Below, piece after piece: positions 44,615 to 52,734 of a stretch of 64,000 nt of DNA. Origin of the DNA: DATKMK01 sp035541895 (lineage in GTDB: Bacteria; Desulfobacterota; Binatia; HRBIN30; JACQVA1). A program made the translations under genes and the position numbers. Under the pieces are notes generated by a model. The model did no database searches, was not told where the DNA came from, and saw nothing but the letters and a program-made list of their open reading frames with translations. Where the stretch lies: the NCBI GenBank assembly GCA_035541895.1, contig DATKMK010000001.1, positions 1-64,000 on the forward strand. Reading direction: 5' to 3'. Positions within the stretch are counted from its first letter, which is position 1. Each line of letters begins with the position of its first letter.

Positions 44615-46312
44615 ATGGCTCGCATTACAGTGGATCCCATCACGCGGATCGAAGGCCATCTGCGCATCGACGCCGTGGTCGACGGCGGAGAGGTTCAGAA
44701 GGCGTGGGCGTCGTGTTCCATGTGGCGCGGCATCGAAACGATCCTGCTCGGTCGCGACCCGCGCGAGGCGTGGCTGTTCACACAACGGTTCTGCGGCGTG
44801 TGCACCACGGTCCATGCGATCGCGTCGGTCCGCGCCGTCGAAGATGCGCTCGGCATGGAGATTCCGCTCAACGCGCAATACATCCGCAATCTGATCCTGA
44901 TTGCGCACGCGCTGCATGATCACATCGTGCACTTCTACCACCTGTCGGCGCTGGACTGGGTCGATGTGACTACGATCCCACAAGCGGATCCGGTGAAAAC
45001 AGCTGCGCTCGCCGAGAGCTTGTCGGATTGGACGCGCAACTCCGACAAGGAAATGAAGCAGGTCCAGACCAAAATCATCGGCCTGGTGCAGAGCGGGCAG
45101 CTCGGGATCTTCGCCAATGGGTACTGGGGACATCCGGCGATGAAACTACCGCCCGATGTGAACCTGCTGGCGGTCGCGCATTACCTGCAAGCGCTCGAGT
45201 TCCAACGCAAAGCGAATCAGATCGTCGGCATCCTCGGCGGCAAGACACCGCACATTCAGAACGTCGCCGTTGGCGGGGTGATGAATGCGATCAATCTCAA
45301 CAGCCTCGGCGCGCTCAACATGGACCGGCTGTACATGATGAAGGACCTGTTCGACGAGGTCATTCCGTTCGTGCAGCAGGTCTATTTCGTCGACGCCATC
45401 GCCATCGCCGCGCTGTACGCAGACTGGTTCGACGTCGGTGCGGGCGTGAAGAACTATCTCAGCGTACCCGACTTGGCACTCGATCCCGCGTCGACCAAGT
45501 TCGATCTGCCGGGCGGCACCATCTTCGACGGCGATCTCGCGAGCGTGCATCCGATCACAAGCTCGCGTGACGAGTACTTTCGCAAGGGAGTCACCGAAGA
45601 CGTCACGCACGGCTACTACGAGGGGCGCGGCGCACAGCATCCGTGGCAGGGCGAGACGAAGCCCGACTTCACGGATTTTCAAGACGACGGCAAGTACTCG
45701 TGGGTCAAGGCACCGCGGTTCCAGGGCAAGCCGATGCAGGTGGGTCCGCTGGCCAACGTGTTGGTGGGTTACGCGCTCGGCAACGAGTTGATGAAGAAGT
45801 GGACGGACATCGCGCTGGCGAAAGTGTCGGAGATCGCCAAGCGGCCGATCACGATCGACAAGATGCATTCGACGATGGGCCGCCTGTTGGCGCGCGCGAT
45901 CCGGACGGTCGTGCTCTCCGAGCTGGCGCTTCGGCATTGGGAACTGCTGGTGAAGAACATCACCGGCGGCGATTCGACGAGCTATCGGGCCCCGAGCTTT
46001 CCGAAAGGGGAGGTCCAGGGCGTCGGCTTCCACGAAGCACCGCGTGGAACGCTGTCGCATTGGGTCGTGGCGAAGGACGGAGTCATCGCGAACTATCAGG
46101 CGGTAGTGCCGACGACGTGGAACGCCAGCCCGCGCGACGAGGGCGGCACGCCGGGGCCGTACGAAGCGTCGTTGCTCAAGAACCCGGTGGCCGATGCCGA
46201 AAAGCCGCTCGAAGTGCTGCGCACCGTGCACTCGTTCGATCCGTGCATGGCGTGTGCGTGTCACACCCTCGATGTCGAGGGGCGGACGATCGCAACGGTG
46301 AAGGTCCTGTGA
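44615..46312 (+). CDS. hybC: [NiFe]-hydrogenase large (catalytic) subunit
   Basis: A 565-residue large subunit. The L1 motif is RFCGVCTTVHA (C60, C63) and L2 is DPCMACACH (C544, C547, ending His550), giving four Cys ligands to nickel. A 15-residue tail follows His550, TLDVEGRTIATVKVL, to be removed by the downstream protease. It has no signal peptide, consistent with export on the Tat signal of the small subunit. ATAGGAGG before the ATG. It oxidises H2 in the periplasm-facing complex. Confidence 0.96.
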   Translation: MARITVDPITRIEGHLRIDAVVDGGEVQKAWASCSMWRGIETILLGRDPREAWLFTQRFCGVCTTVHAIASVRAVEDALGMEIPLNAQYIRNLILIAHALHDHIVHFYHLSALDWVDVTTIPQADPVKTAALAESLSDWTRNSDKEMKQVQTKIIGLVQSGQLGIFANGYWGHPAMKLPPDVNLLAVAHYLQALEFQRKANQIVGILGGKTPHIQNVAVGGVMNAINLNSLGALNMDRLYMMKDLFDEVIPFVQQVYFVDAIAIAALYADWFDVGAGVKNYLSVPDLALDPASTKFDLPGGTIFDGDLASVHPITSSRDEYFRKGVTEDVTHGYYEGRGAQHPWQGETKPDFTDFQDDGKYSWVKAPRFQGKPMQVGPLANVLVGYALGNELMKKWTDIALAKVSEIAKRPITIDKMHSTMGRLLARAIRTVVLSELALRHWELLVKNITGGDSTSYRAPSFPKGEVQGVGFHEAPRGTLSHWVVAKDGVIANYQAVVPTTWNASPRDEGGTPGPYEASLLKNPVADAEKPLEVLRTVHSFDPCMACACHTLDVEGRTIATVKVL

Positions 46313-46839
46313 CGACGCCAGCGACGATCGCGGTGCTCGGTCTCGGCAACGTGTTGCTCGGCGACGACGGGGTCGGCCCGTACGTCGTCGAGCAGCTACG
46401 CGCTCGGTACGAATTGCCGGACAACGTCACGGTCGCCGATCTCGGAACTCCGGGGCTCGGCCTCACCGCTCACTTGAGTCAGGCGGAAGCCGTCATCCTA
46501 GTCGACGCGGTTGCAGCGAAGGGTGAAGCCGGAGAATTGCGCTTCTATGGGCGGGACGACCTGAATCGCTTGCCGCTCAATCCGCGCGTGAGCCCGCACG
46601 ATCCAGCGGTTCAAGACGCCTTCTGGCTCATGGATCTCACCGGCGACGCGCCGCGCGAAGTGCTGGTTGTCGGGGTCATTCCCGAGCGATTGACCTTGGG
46701 AGCCGGGTTGAGCGACCGCGTGCGGTGTGCATGTGAGCCTGCGATCGAAGCCATTCTGGGGGAACTTGCCCGCCTCGGTGCGTGTGCGGCACCGCGGGCC
46801 CGACCCGGTGTCCCCGATCTCTGGTGGATGGCCGCATAA
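46309..46839 (+). CDS. hybD: HybD/HyaD-type hydrogenase maturation endopeptidase
   Basis: A 176-residue protease of the M52 family: LGLGNVLLGDDGVGPYVVEQ near the start with the metal Glu/Asp residues, VILVDAVAAK and SPHDPAVQD with the metal His. It removes the C-terminal tail of the large subunit after nickel insertion. GTG start overlaps the large subunit stop (GTGA). It closes the hydrogenase operon; a small unknown gene follows after 207 bases. Confidence 0.93.
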   Translation: MTTPATIAVLGLGNVLLGDDGVGPYVVEQLRARYELPDNVTVADLGTPGLGLTAHLSQAEAVILVDAVAAKGEAGELRFYGRDDLNRLPLNPRVSPHDPAVQDAFWLMDLTGDAPREVLVVGVIPERLTLGAGLSDRVRCACEPAIEAILGELARLGACAAPRARPGVPDLWWMAA

Positions 46840-47046
46840 GGCGCAGCTTCTGAACTCACCTGCGCGAGGGTCGACCCGCTAGGTCGGTCTCGCATTGGTA
46901 ACTTCGGTTTCTCTGATTGCTGAGAATGTGGAGGGTAACCTGCACTTATTGGTGAGGTTGGGCAGCGTGGTGCGAATCGTGCTCTTTAGCGGTGCCAGAG
47001 TTGAAAAAACACTGCTCGGAAGGGGAGCGAGCGAGGGGAGACCGAC

Positions 47047-47436
47047 GTGAGAACAAACGTTTCAGCGCATCAGGGCAATGAGTCAGCGAACCAGGGGCGT
47101 GGCATCGAAAGTCTGCTCACGAGCGGAGAGATCCTGCCGACGCAGTTGCCCTCGCGATCGAACTGGTCGCCGGAGCGCAAGCTTGCGGGAGCCGTGTTCG
47201 CGTCGGCTTTGGTCGAAGTACGTGATCGCCAGGGCGATCCGAGTTACCGGCTCCGTGTCAAGCGAGCGCTCGAGTGGATCGAATCGGAGGACATCGAGTG
47301 GCCGTTCTCGTTCATTCCACTGTGTCATCTCTTTGGTTTGGAGCCCGAATATGTGCGCTCCGTCGTGCAACGCTGGGTGAGGGAAGGTTCGGCGCATCAA
47401 CCGCGCCAGTCTTCGGCGCATCGGCACGCCGCGTAA
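47047..47436 (+). CDS. Small cytoplasmic protein of unknown function
   Basis: A 129-residue protein with no signal or membrane segment. The conserved-looking core is WSPERKLAGAVFASALVEV, RALEWIESEDIEWPFSFIPL and HLFGLEPEYVRSVVQRWVRE, a helical pattern like a small helix-turn-helix or effector-type domain. I recall similar E-W-P-F-S-F proteins in related bacteria but no assigned function. GTG start, with GGGGAG upstream. It follows the hydrogenase protease by 207 bases in the same direction, and a strong inverted repeat ends it. Confidence 0.6.
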   Translation: MRTNVSAHQGNESANQGRGIESLLTSGEILPTQLPSRSNWSPERKLAGAVFASALVEVRDRQGDPSYRLRVKRALEWIESEDIEWPFSFIPLCHLFGLEPEYVRSVVQRWVREGSAHQPRQSSAHRHAA

Positions 47437-47457
47437 AGCAACAGGCGAAAGATCATG

Positions 47458-47493
47458 GCGAGGTGACGGCGGAACGCCCCGCCGTCACCTCGC
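47458..47493. terminator. Strong inverted repeat between convergent genes
   Basis: A perfect 15-bp stem, GCGAGGTGACGGCGG (47458-47472) and CCGCCGTCACCTCGC (47479-47493), with loop AACGCC. It sits 21 bases after the small gene's stop and 16 bases before the stop end of the convergent OmpA-like gene. This suggests a bidirectional terminator; no T-run is present on either side. Confidence 0.65.
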
Positions 47494-47509
47494 GGTGGAA
47501 GGAGATCAG

Positions 47510-48481
47510 TTACTCGCGGATGCGCAGCTCCACGCGGCGATTTTGTGCGCGTCCGTCATCGGTCTTGTTATCCGCGACCGGTCGCGATTCGCCATAGCCC
47601 TCGATGCTGATACGGTTTGCGTCGATGCCGCCTTTGACCAAGTAATCGCGCACCGCGTTCGCGCGGCGCAGCGACAGCTTTTCGTTGTAGGCGTCGGTGC
47701 CGCGGCTGTCGGTATGGCCCTCGGCGACGATCGAGATCGTGCCCTCCTGCTTCAGTGTCGCAATCGCTTCGTCGAGGACCGGCTTGGCATCGGCGCGAAT
47801 GTTGGACTTGTTGAAGTCGAAGTTGACTCCCCGCAGCACGATTTTCTTCTTCACCGGCGGTGCCGGCTTCGGTGCTTGCGCAACGGGAGGTGGCGGTGGC
47901 GGTGGGGCAGGTGGCGGTGGTGCGGCGTTGTAGGTGAGGCCGAGCCCGGCGGTCACATATTGCACGTTATGATCTGGGGTGACCCGCTGATCGAGCCAGT
48001 TGTAGCGCCCCCACGCACCGAACAACAACGTATCGCTGATGCGAACGTTGAGCCCGGCACCGGTGGAGTAACCCCACGACGTGTGACTCAGCGGCGTTTG
48101 ACTGGACAACCCGGTGAAAATGCCGGCCTGTCCGGTGCCGTAGAGTTCGGCTTCTGCCGGCAGCTTGAAGGGAATCGCAATCCGCGGGCCCGCGTGCGCA
48201 CCGAAGGCCCACAGGTCGCTGTCGCTCGTACCGACGCGGTTTTCGAACGGCATGCCGACGAGTTGAGCCTGCCCCATGAATCCCAGGTAGTCGTTCGCCA
48301 TGTAGCCGAGGAACGGGCTGAAGACTCCGCCGGTGTTTTCGCGATCCTTCAATTTGTCGACGGGAACTGCGGCTCCCAGGTCCAGACCGGCTATCGTTCC
48401 TTGTACGGCGCGCACTTCCGGTGGCCTAAGACCCCCAAGCAAGAGACCAATAACTGCGATCCACCCGAGTTTGCGTCTCAT
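47510..48481 (-). CDS. OmpA-family outer-membrane protein, paralogue A
   Basis: A 323-residue envelope protein with a signal peptide (1-~25, ending EVRA). Residues ~26-185 form an eight-strand-like beta-barrel (TGLSSQTPLSHTSWGYSTG, LLFGAWGRYNWLDQR). A Pro-rich linker leads to a C-terminal OmpA peptidoglycan-binding domain (VNFDFNKSNIRADAKPVLDE, AEGHTDSRGTDAYNEKLSLR, ENGYGES-type ISIEGYGESRPVADN, RRVELRI). GGAGG before ATG 48481. The neighbour at 48834, in the opposite direction, encodes a close paralogue. Confidence 0.9.
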   Translation of the reverse strand: MRRKLGWIAVIGLLLGGLRPPEVRAVQGTIAGLDLGAAVPVDKLKDRENTGGVFSPFLGYMANDYLGFMGQAQLVGMPFENRVGTSDSDLWAFGAHAGPRIAIPFKLPAEAELYGTGQAGIFTGLSSQTPLSHTSWGYSTGAGLNVRISDTLLFGAWGRYNWLDQRVTPDHNVQYVTAGLGLTYNAAPPPPAPPPPPPPVAQAPKPAPPVKKKIVLRGVNFDFNKSNIRADAKPVLDEAIATLKQEGTISIVAEGHTDSRGTDAYNEKLSLRRANAVRDYLVKGGIDANRISIEGYGESRPVADNKTDDGRAQNRRVELRIRE

Positions 48482-48833
48482 GTCATCCTCCGTTCGCGTG
48501 GCGTTTTTTTCCTACATATCACCTAGTTTGTACAAGGCAATATGACCCGAAGCACTATGGAAGCCGCGCGGCTCTTGACTGTGCGGCTTCCATGCGCGTC
48601 CCTGGATGGCAAACCGACTCTCGTGCTATTTTGCCCTTGGCGATCGTCGGTCGGGTCTGTGCCCCCTGAATGGGGGGGAGTGCGGGCATGGACCCTCCGC
48701 AAAGATCCGTGGTAAAAGCTGACGCCTTCGTCGGACCGGCCAGGGGCGCTCGCACGTAGGGTGTGGAACGAGGGGTTGGTAGGAGATGATGGCGGTCAAG
48801 GGGTGGGACACAACCATGTGGAAGGAGGAAGGA
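48482..48833. other. Shared intergenic region of the divergent OmpA-like pair
   Basis: Both OmpA-like genes start here, so both promoters should lie in this 352-base interval. It has more A/T than its surroundings near 48505-48545 (a run of seven T at 48504-48510 and CACCTAGTTTGTACAAGG). The only strong structure is the inverted repeat at 48557-48593. I cannot place promoters with confidence, and no gene was recognised in 48600-48830. Confidence 0.4.
48557..48593. promoter_or_regulatory. 11-bp inverted repeat in the divergent OmpA-like intergenic region
   Basis: Arms ATGGAAGCCGC (48557-48567) and GCGGCTTCCAT (48583-48593) are perfectly complementary around a 15-base loop. Lying 75 bases from one start codon and 240 from the other, it could be a regulator site or an RNA hairpin in the leader of the plus-strand gene. 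Function is inference. Confidence 0.35.
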
Positions 48834-49817
48834 ATGAAACGAGTCTCGCGATGGGTGACGGTCGTGATGCTGGCGGTGGTGGCAGTGAGCGGTCGCCGGG
48901 CATCGGCTGAACAAGGGGTCATCGCTGGCACCGATCTGGGGTTTGTTGGTCCGCTCAAGGAGCTCAAGGACCGCACGACCACCGGTGGTGTGCTTGGCCC
49001 GTTCGCCGGATACATGTTCAACTCGTATCTCGGCGCGGTTGCCCAAGTGGATTTGTTGGGTTTGCCAACCAAGGATCGCATCGGAGTTGGTGATAACGAC
49101 ACGGCGTGGGCTTTGGGTGCGCACGCTGGTCCCCGCGTTGCGTTGCCATTCGGGGGCGGCGAACTCTACGCGACCTATCAAGCCGGTGTCTTTACGGGTT
49201 TGGCGCCGCAGTCTCCGATCGATGGAACGTCGTGGGGCTACTCGACCGGCGGCGGAATAAACGCGCGGGTTACCGATCAGCTTCTGATCGGTGCGTCACT
49301 GCGTTACAACCGTCTCGATCAACGGGCAACTGGCAGCAACGGCACGCGTGACGATGTCCAGTATCTCATCGGCGCGCTGAGCGTGGTCTACAATGCGGTC
49401 CCGGCTCCGCCGGCGCCACCACCGGCGCCGAAGCCGGTTGCTCAGGCCGAACCAGCGCCGCCGCCTCCGGCAAAGAAGAAAATCGTTCTCCGTGGCGTCA
49501 ACTTCGATTTCGACAAATCCAATATCCGGGCCGACGCCCGGCCGGTGTTGGACGAAGCGATTGCGACGTTGAAGGCCGAAGGCACGGTTACCATCGTGGC
49601 CGAGGGTCACACCGACAGCCGCGGCACCGACGAATACAACCAAGCGCTGTCGCTGCGACGAGCAAAATCGGTGCGCGACTACTTGGTCGCCGGCGGCATC
49701 GCCGCGAACCGCATCAGCGTCGAAGGCTTCGGGGAATCGCAACCAGTGGCTGACAACAAGACCGATGACGGGCGCGCCCAAAACCGCCGCGTCGAATTGC
49801 GTATCCGTAGCGAGTGA
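48834..49817 (+). CDS. OmpA-family outer-membrane protein, paralogue B
   Basis: A 327-residue paralogue of the gene at 47510-48481, with the same plan: signal peptide (to ~RRASA), barrel (TGLAPQSPIDGTSWGYSTGG, GASLRYNRLDQRATG), Pro/Ala linker, OmpA domain (VNFDFDKSNIRADARPVLDE, AEGHTDSRGTDEYNQALSLR, RRVELRIRSE). It anchors the outer membrane to peptidoglycan. AGGAGGAAGGA precedes ATG 48834 and decides the start. An inverted repeat follows the stop. Confidence 0.9.
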   Translation: MKRVSRWVTVVMLAVVAVSGRRASAEQGVIAGTDLGFVGPLKELKDRTTTGGVLGPFAGYMFNSYLGAVAQVDLLGLPTKDRIGVGDNDTAWALGAHAGPRVALPFGGGELYATYQAGVFTGLAPQSPIDGTSWGYSTGGGINARVTDQLLIGASLRYNRLDQRATGSNGTRDDVQYLIGALSVVYNAVPAPPAPPPAPKPVAQAEPAPPPPAKKKIVLRGVNFDFDKSNIRADARPVLDEAIATLKAEGTVTIVAEGHTDSRGTDEYNQALSLRRAKSVRDYLVAGGIAANRISVEGFGESQPVADNKTDDGRAQNRRVELRIRSE

Positions 49818-49835
49818 GAGCGAAACGTTGAACGC

Positions 49836-49878
49836 CGCGACGCCGGCGCGGGCTTGCGAGTGCCGCACCGGCGTCGCG
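49836..49878. terminator. Inverted repeat after the OmpA-like paralogue B
   Basis: Perfect 11-bp arms CGCGACGCCGG (49836-49846) and CCGGCGTCGCG (49868-49878), with a 21-base loop, start 19 bases after the stop codon. No T-run follows. A transcription terminator is the likely role. Confidence 0.5.
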
Positions 49879-49919
49879 CGGTGAAACCGATCCGACCATA
49901 GATTATCTGACTCAAGCGT

Positions 49920-50573
49920 ATGTGGACCGCCAAGCAAAAGCTGCGGATTCCACCGCCGGAAGAATCGTTGCCCGGTCGAGTGGAGCGCATGTCTGTCCCG
50001 CACGCTCACTTCGTGCTGGGCACGCAATTGGAGCCCCCGTTTCCGGCGGGAACCGAGCTGGCGCTGTTCGGCATGGGCTGCTTCTGGGGAGCCGAACGCA
50101 AGTTCTGGCAGGTCTCCGGCGTCTACTCGACGTCCGTCGGCTACGCAGCCGGGAGCACGCCGAATCCAACCTACCGAGAGGTTTGCTCCGGGCTCACCGG
50201 CCACAATGAAGTGGTGCGCGTCGTCTTCGATCCGAAGACCGTTACTTACGAATCGCTGCTGAAGGTCTTTTGGGAGAACCACGACCCGACGCAGGGCATG
50301 CGCCAGGGCAACGATGTCGGCACCCAGTATCGCTCGGGGATTTACTACTACGGGGACGGGCAGCGTGACGCCGCCGAAGCGTCTCGTGTCTCCTACCAAC
50401 CCGTGTTGACCGCTGCCGGCTACGAATCGATCACCACTGAAATCCTCGCCGCTCCGGAATTCTACTACGCGGAAGAGTACCACCAACAATACTTGGCAAA
50501 GAACCCAGCCGGGTACTGCGGCCTCGGGGGCACCGGAGTCAGCTGTCCGATCGGACTGGCTCCAGCCGCGTAA
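49920..50573 (+). CDS. msrA: Peptide methionine sulfoxide reductase A
   Basis: A 217-residue MsrA of the longer type. The catalytic Cys54 is in GMGCFWGAERKFWQ. GYAAGSTPNPTYREVCSGLT, GTQYRSGIYYY and AEEYHQQYLAKNP complete the fold, and the C-terminal GYCGLGGTGVSCP carries recycling Cys residues. It repairs methionine-S-sulfoxide in proteins using thioredoxin. No signal peptide is seen, so it acts in the cytoplasm. There is no strong ribosome site, and the ATG at 49989 could be an alternative start. Confidence 0.94.
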   Translation: MWTAKQKLRIPPPEESLPGRVERMSVPHAHFVLGTQLEPPFPAGTELALFGMGCFWGAERKFWQVSGVYSTSVGYAAGSTPNPTYREVCSGLTGHNEVVRVVFDPKTVTYESLLKVFWENHDPTQGMRQGNDVGTQYRSGIYYYGDGQRDAAEASRVSYQPVLTAAGYESITTEILAAPEFYYAEEYHQQYLAKNPAGYCGLGGTGVSCPIGLAPAA

Positions 50574-50672
50574 CGTCGCCGACGGCGAAGCCGATTCCGA
50601 CGCTTGCGTCATGGCTCGGTTCCGTTAGGCTGCGTCGGACCGGAAGCGCGGCGCTTCAAAAGGAGGGCAGTG

Positions 50673-51113
50673 ATGTTCAAAGAATTCAAGGAATTCGCCA
50701 TGCGCGGCAACGTGCTCGACATGGCGATCGGCGTCATCATCGGTGCGGCCTTCGGGAAGATCGTTACCTCGTTTGTCAACGACATCCTCATGCCGCCGTT
50801 CGGTCTCTTGCTTGGCAAAGTGGATTTCTCGAACTTGTTCGTCTCATTGTCCGACCAATCGTATCCGAACTTGAGCGCCGCGAAGGCTGCGGGCGCGGCG
50901 ACGTTGAACTACGGATTGTTCCTCAATACGGTGTTGGATTTCTTGATCGTCGCGTTCGCGATTTTTCTCCTCATCAAACAAGTCAATCGCTTCATAAAGC
51001 CGCCGGCTCCGGCTCCCGCGCCGACGACTAAGGAATGCCCATTTTGCATCGCATCGATTCCGTTGAAGGCGACCCGCTGTCCTCACTGTACCTCTGAGCT
51101 GCGGGCGGCCTAG
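50673..51113 (+). CDS. mscL: Large-conductance mechanosensitive channel with C-terminal zinc ribbon
   Basis: A 146-residue MscL. N-terminal FKEFKEFAMRGNVLDMAIGV, then first helix IIGAAFGKIVTSFVNDILMP and second helix FLNTVLDFLIVAFAIFLLIK. After a Pro/Ala linker, the tail holds a zinc-ribbon-like CPFC ... CPHC pair. It releases solutes from the cytoplasm under osmotic downshock. AGGAGGGCAG before ATG 50673 fixes the start. Confidence 0.94.
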   Translation: MFKEFKEFAMRGNVLDMAIGVIIGAAFGKIVTSFVNDILMPPFGLLLGKVDFSNLFVSLSDQSYPNLSAAKAAGAATLNYGLFLNTVLDFLIVAFAIFLLIKQVNRFIKPPAPAPAPTTKECPFCIASIPLKATRCPHCTSELRAA

Positions 51114-51190
51114 TTGCGCTGTTCTCATCGATGTCGTGAGCATCCCGTGGCCCGCCCACATCCCGCGCTTTTCATTCAGGAGGCCTGTTC

Positions 51191-52012
51191 GTGCGTCAAT
51201 TCGTTGGTGTCGTCGTGCTTGCTGCCGTCGTGTTCTCAGCCTTGGGCGCACGAGCCCAGAGCGATTCCGGCGTCGGCATTGTCGTGCTGAAGGAACACGG
51301 GGTCGGCAGCCCGGCCCTCGCACAACCTTATCTCGATCGATTCGTTGCGATGGCGGCAGAGGAAAACGATTGGGTCTCGGCTAGCGGCCGATATTTCACC
51401 AGCCGTCCAGCGGCCGAGGCGTTCATCCAGGCGCAGAAGCCACACTACGGCATTTTCTCACTCGCCGCGTTCCTCGCCCTGAAGGAGAAGTATCATTTCG
51501 AGGTGATCGGGCAGGTTGCGGTATCGCTGGTCGGCGGACGGCAGTACGCGCTGATCAGCAAAACGGCGACGAGTCTGGCAGAATGCAAGGGGAATCCGCT
51601 CGCCAGCGATCATGTCGATGATCCGCGTTTCATTGAACGCGTCGTCGCCGCGGGACAATTCAAGCTTGCGGACTTCAAGCTCGAACCGACCCAGCGTCCC
51701 CTCCAAACGATCAAGAAGGTGTTGAGCGACGAAGTGCTGTGTGCATTGGTCGATGATGCGCAGGTCGCCGAATTGAGCCACATCGAGGGTGCCGATGGCG
51801 TGCGAACGGTGTGGAAGAGTGCGGAGCTTCCACCGATGGCGGTGGTAGCATTTCCATCGGCGCCGACCGCTGAGCGGAAGAAATTTCAAGACAAGCTCGA
51901 CGACGTCTGCGACCATAACGAGCATGGGGTGTGCGGGGAGGTCGGAATCGTTTCGCTCCACCTCGCGAGCGCGGCGGACTATGGCGCCGTGTTGATGGCC
52001 TATGGCAAATGA
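51191..52012 (+). CDS. Periplasmic PhnD/transferrin-like substrate-binding protein
   Basis: A 273-residue exported protein with a signal peptide (1-~23, ...SALGARAQ). The mature chain has the two-lobe phosphonate-binding-like pattern: PHYGIFSLAAFLALKEKY, AVSLVGGRQYALISKTATSL and ALVDDAQVAEL. No ABC permease or ATPase gene is nearby, so it may be an orphan receptor or sensor. AGGAGG lies before the GTG start. It overlaps the following lipoprotein gene by 11 bases. Confidence 0.7.
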   Translation: MRQFVGVVVLAAVVFSALGARAQSDSGVGIVVLKEHGVGSPALAQPYLDRFVAMAAEENDWVSASGRYFTSRPAAEAFIQAQKPHYGIFSLAAFLALKEKYHFEVIGQVAVSLVGGRQYALISKTATSLAECKGNPLASDHVDDPRFIERVVAAGQFKLADFKLEPTQRPLQTIKKVLSDEVLCALVDDAQVAELSHIEGADGVRTVWKSAELPPMAVVAFPSAPTAERKKFQDKLDDVCDHNEHGVCGEVGIVSLHLASAADYGAVLMAYGK

Positions 52013-52676
52013 GATGACGCTAACGTGGATGCGGCCGTACGCGCTGCTGCTCGTCGCGACGGTCTTTTCGATCGCTGGGTGCGCGCCGCGCAAGCCGGCG
52101 CATCATGAGTTGATCGTCGCCGACGGGGACATCCTGGCGCTGTCGGATTCGCTCGAGGCACTGATCGGCGACGGACGCGATACCCCGGCCGATCGCGAGT
52201 ACGCGTACGAGATCGCTCACCGACGCACCGACGACACGGCCTCGGTCCAGTTTGCGCGCGCCGCCATCACCGGCCGACTGGTGCAGCAGAAAGGACTGCT
52301 GGCGGCAGACTTGGTCTCGGACATCGAACGCTCGGCGCGCCGCAGCCGCGAGCTCGACCCGAATTTTCGCAACGGGGCAGCAACCCGACTGCTTGGCACC
52401 TTGTACGTGATGGCGCCGGCGCCGTTGCTTCAGCACGGCGATTCGGAAACCGGCGTCGAACTGCTCGAAGGCTTGGCGGAAGCCCGTCCCGATGTTCCCG
52501 AAAATCGTCTGCGCCTGGCCGAAGCATACATTGCCCTCTCCGATCCCGATCCCGCGCGCTCACACCTGTGCTTTTGTCTCGAACACATCGGCGCGCTGCG
52601 CCGCGACGATCAACAGTTGCTCGCGCAACTCATCGCCAACGTGGGAGCCCCCGACTGCAGCCGCACCAAACCCTGA
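52002..52676 (+). CDS. TatT-like TPR lipoprotein
   Basis: A 224-residue lipoprotein: signal MRPYALLLVATVFSIAGC with lipobox Cys27. The helical body (SVQFARAAITGRLVQQKGL, DIERSARRSRELDPNFRNGA, GVELLEGLAEARPDVPENRL, AEAYIALSD) looks like the TPR-type T component found with some TRAP or phosphonate-like binding proteins. It overlaps the binding-protein gene, which supports a shared role. An alternative ATG lies 4 codons downstream. Confidence 0.65.
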   Translation: MANEMTLTWMRPYALLLVATVFSIAGCAPRKPAHHELIVADGDILALSDSLEALIGDGRDTPADREYAYEIAHRRTDDTASVQFARAAITGRLVQQKGLLAADLVSDIERSARRSRELDPNFRNGAATRLLGTLYVMAPAPLLQHGDSETGVELLEGLAEARPDVPENRLRLAEAYIALSDPDPARSHLCFCLEHIGALRRDDQQLLAQLIANVGAPDCSRTKP

Positions 52677-52734
52677 CCCGGCGGCCGCCGTTCTCGTTGG
52701 CGGCGTCGAACGGCTGATGTACAGTGCGCGGTCG

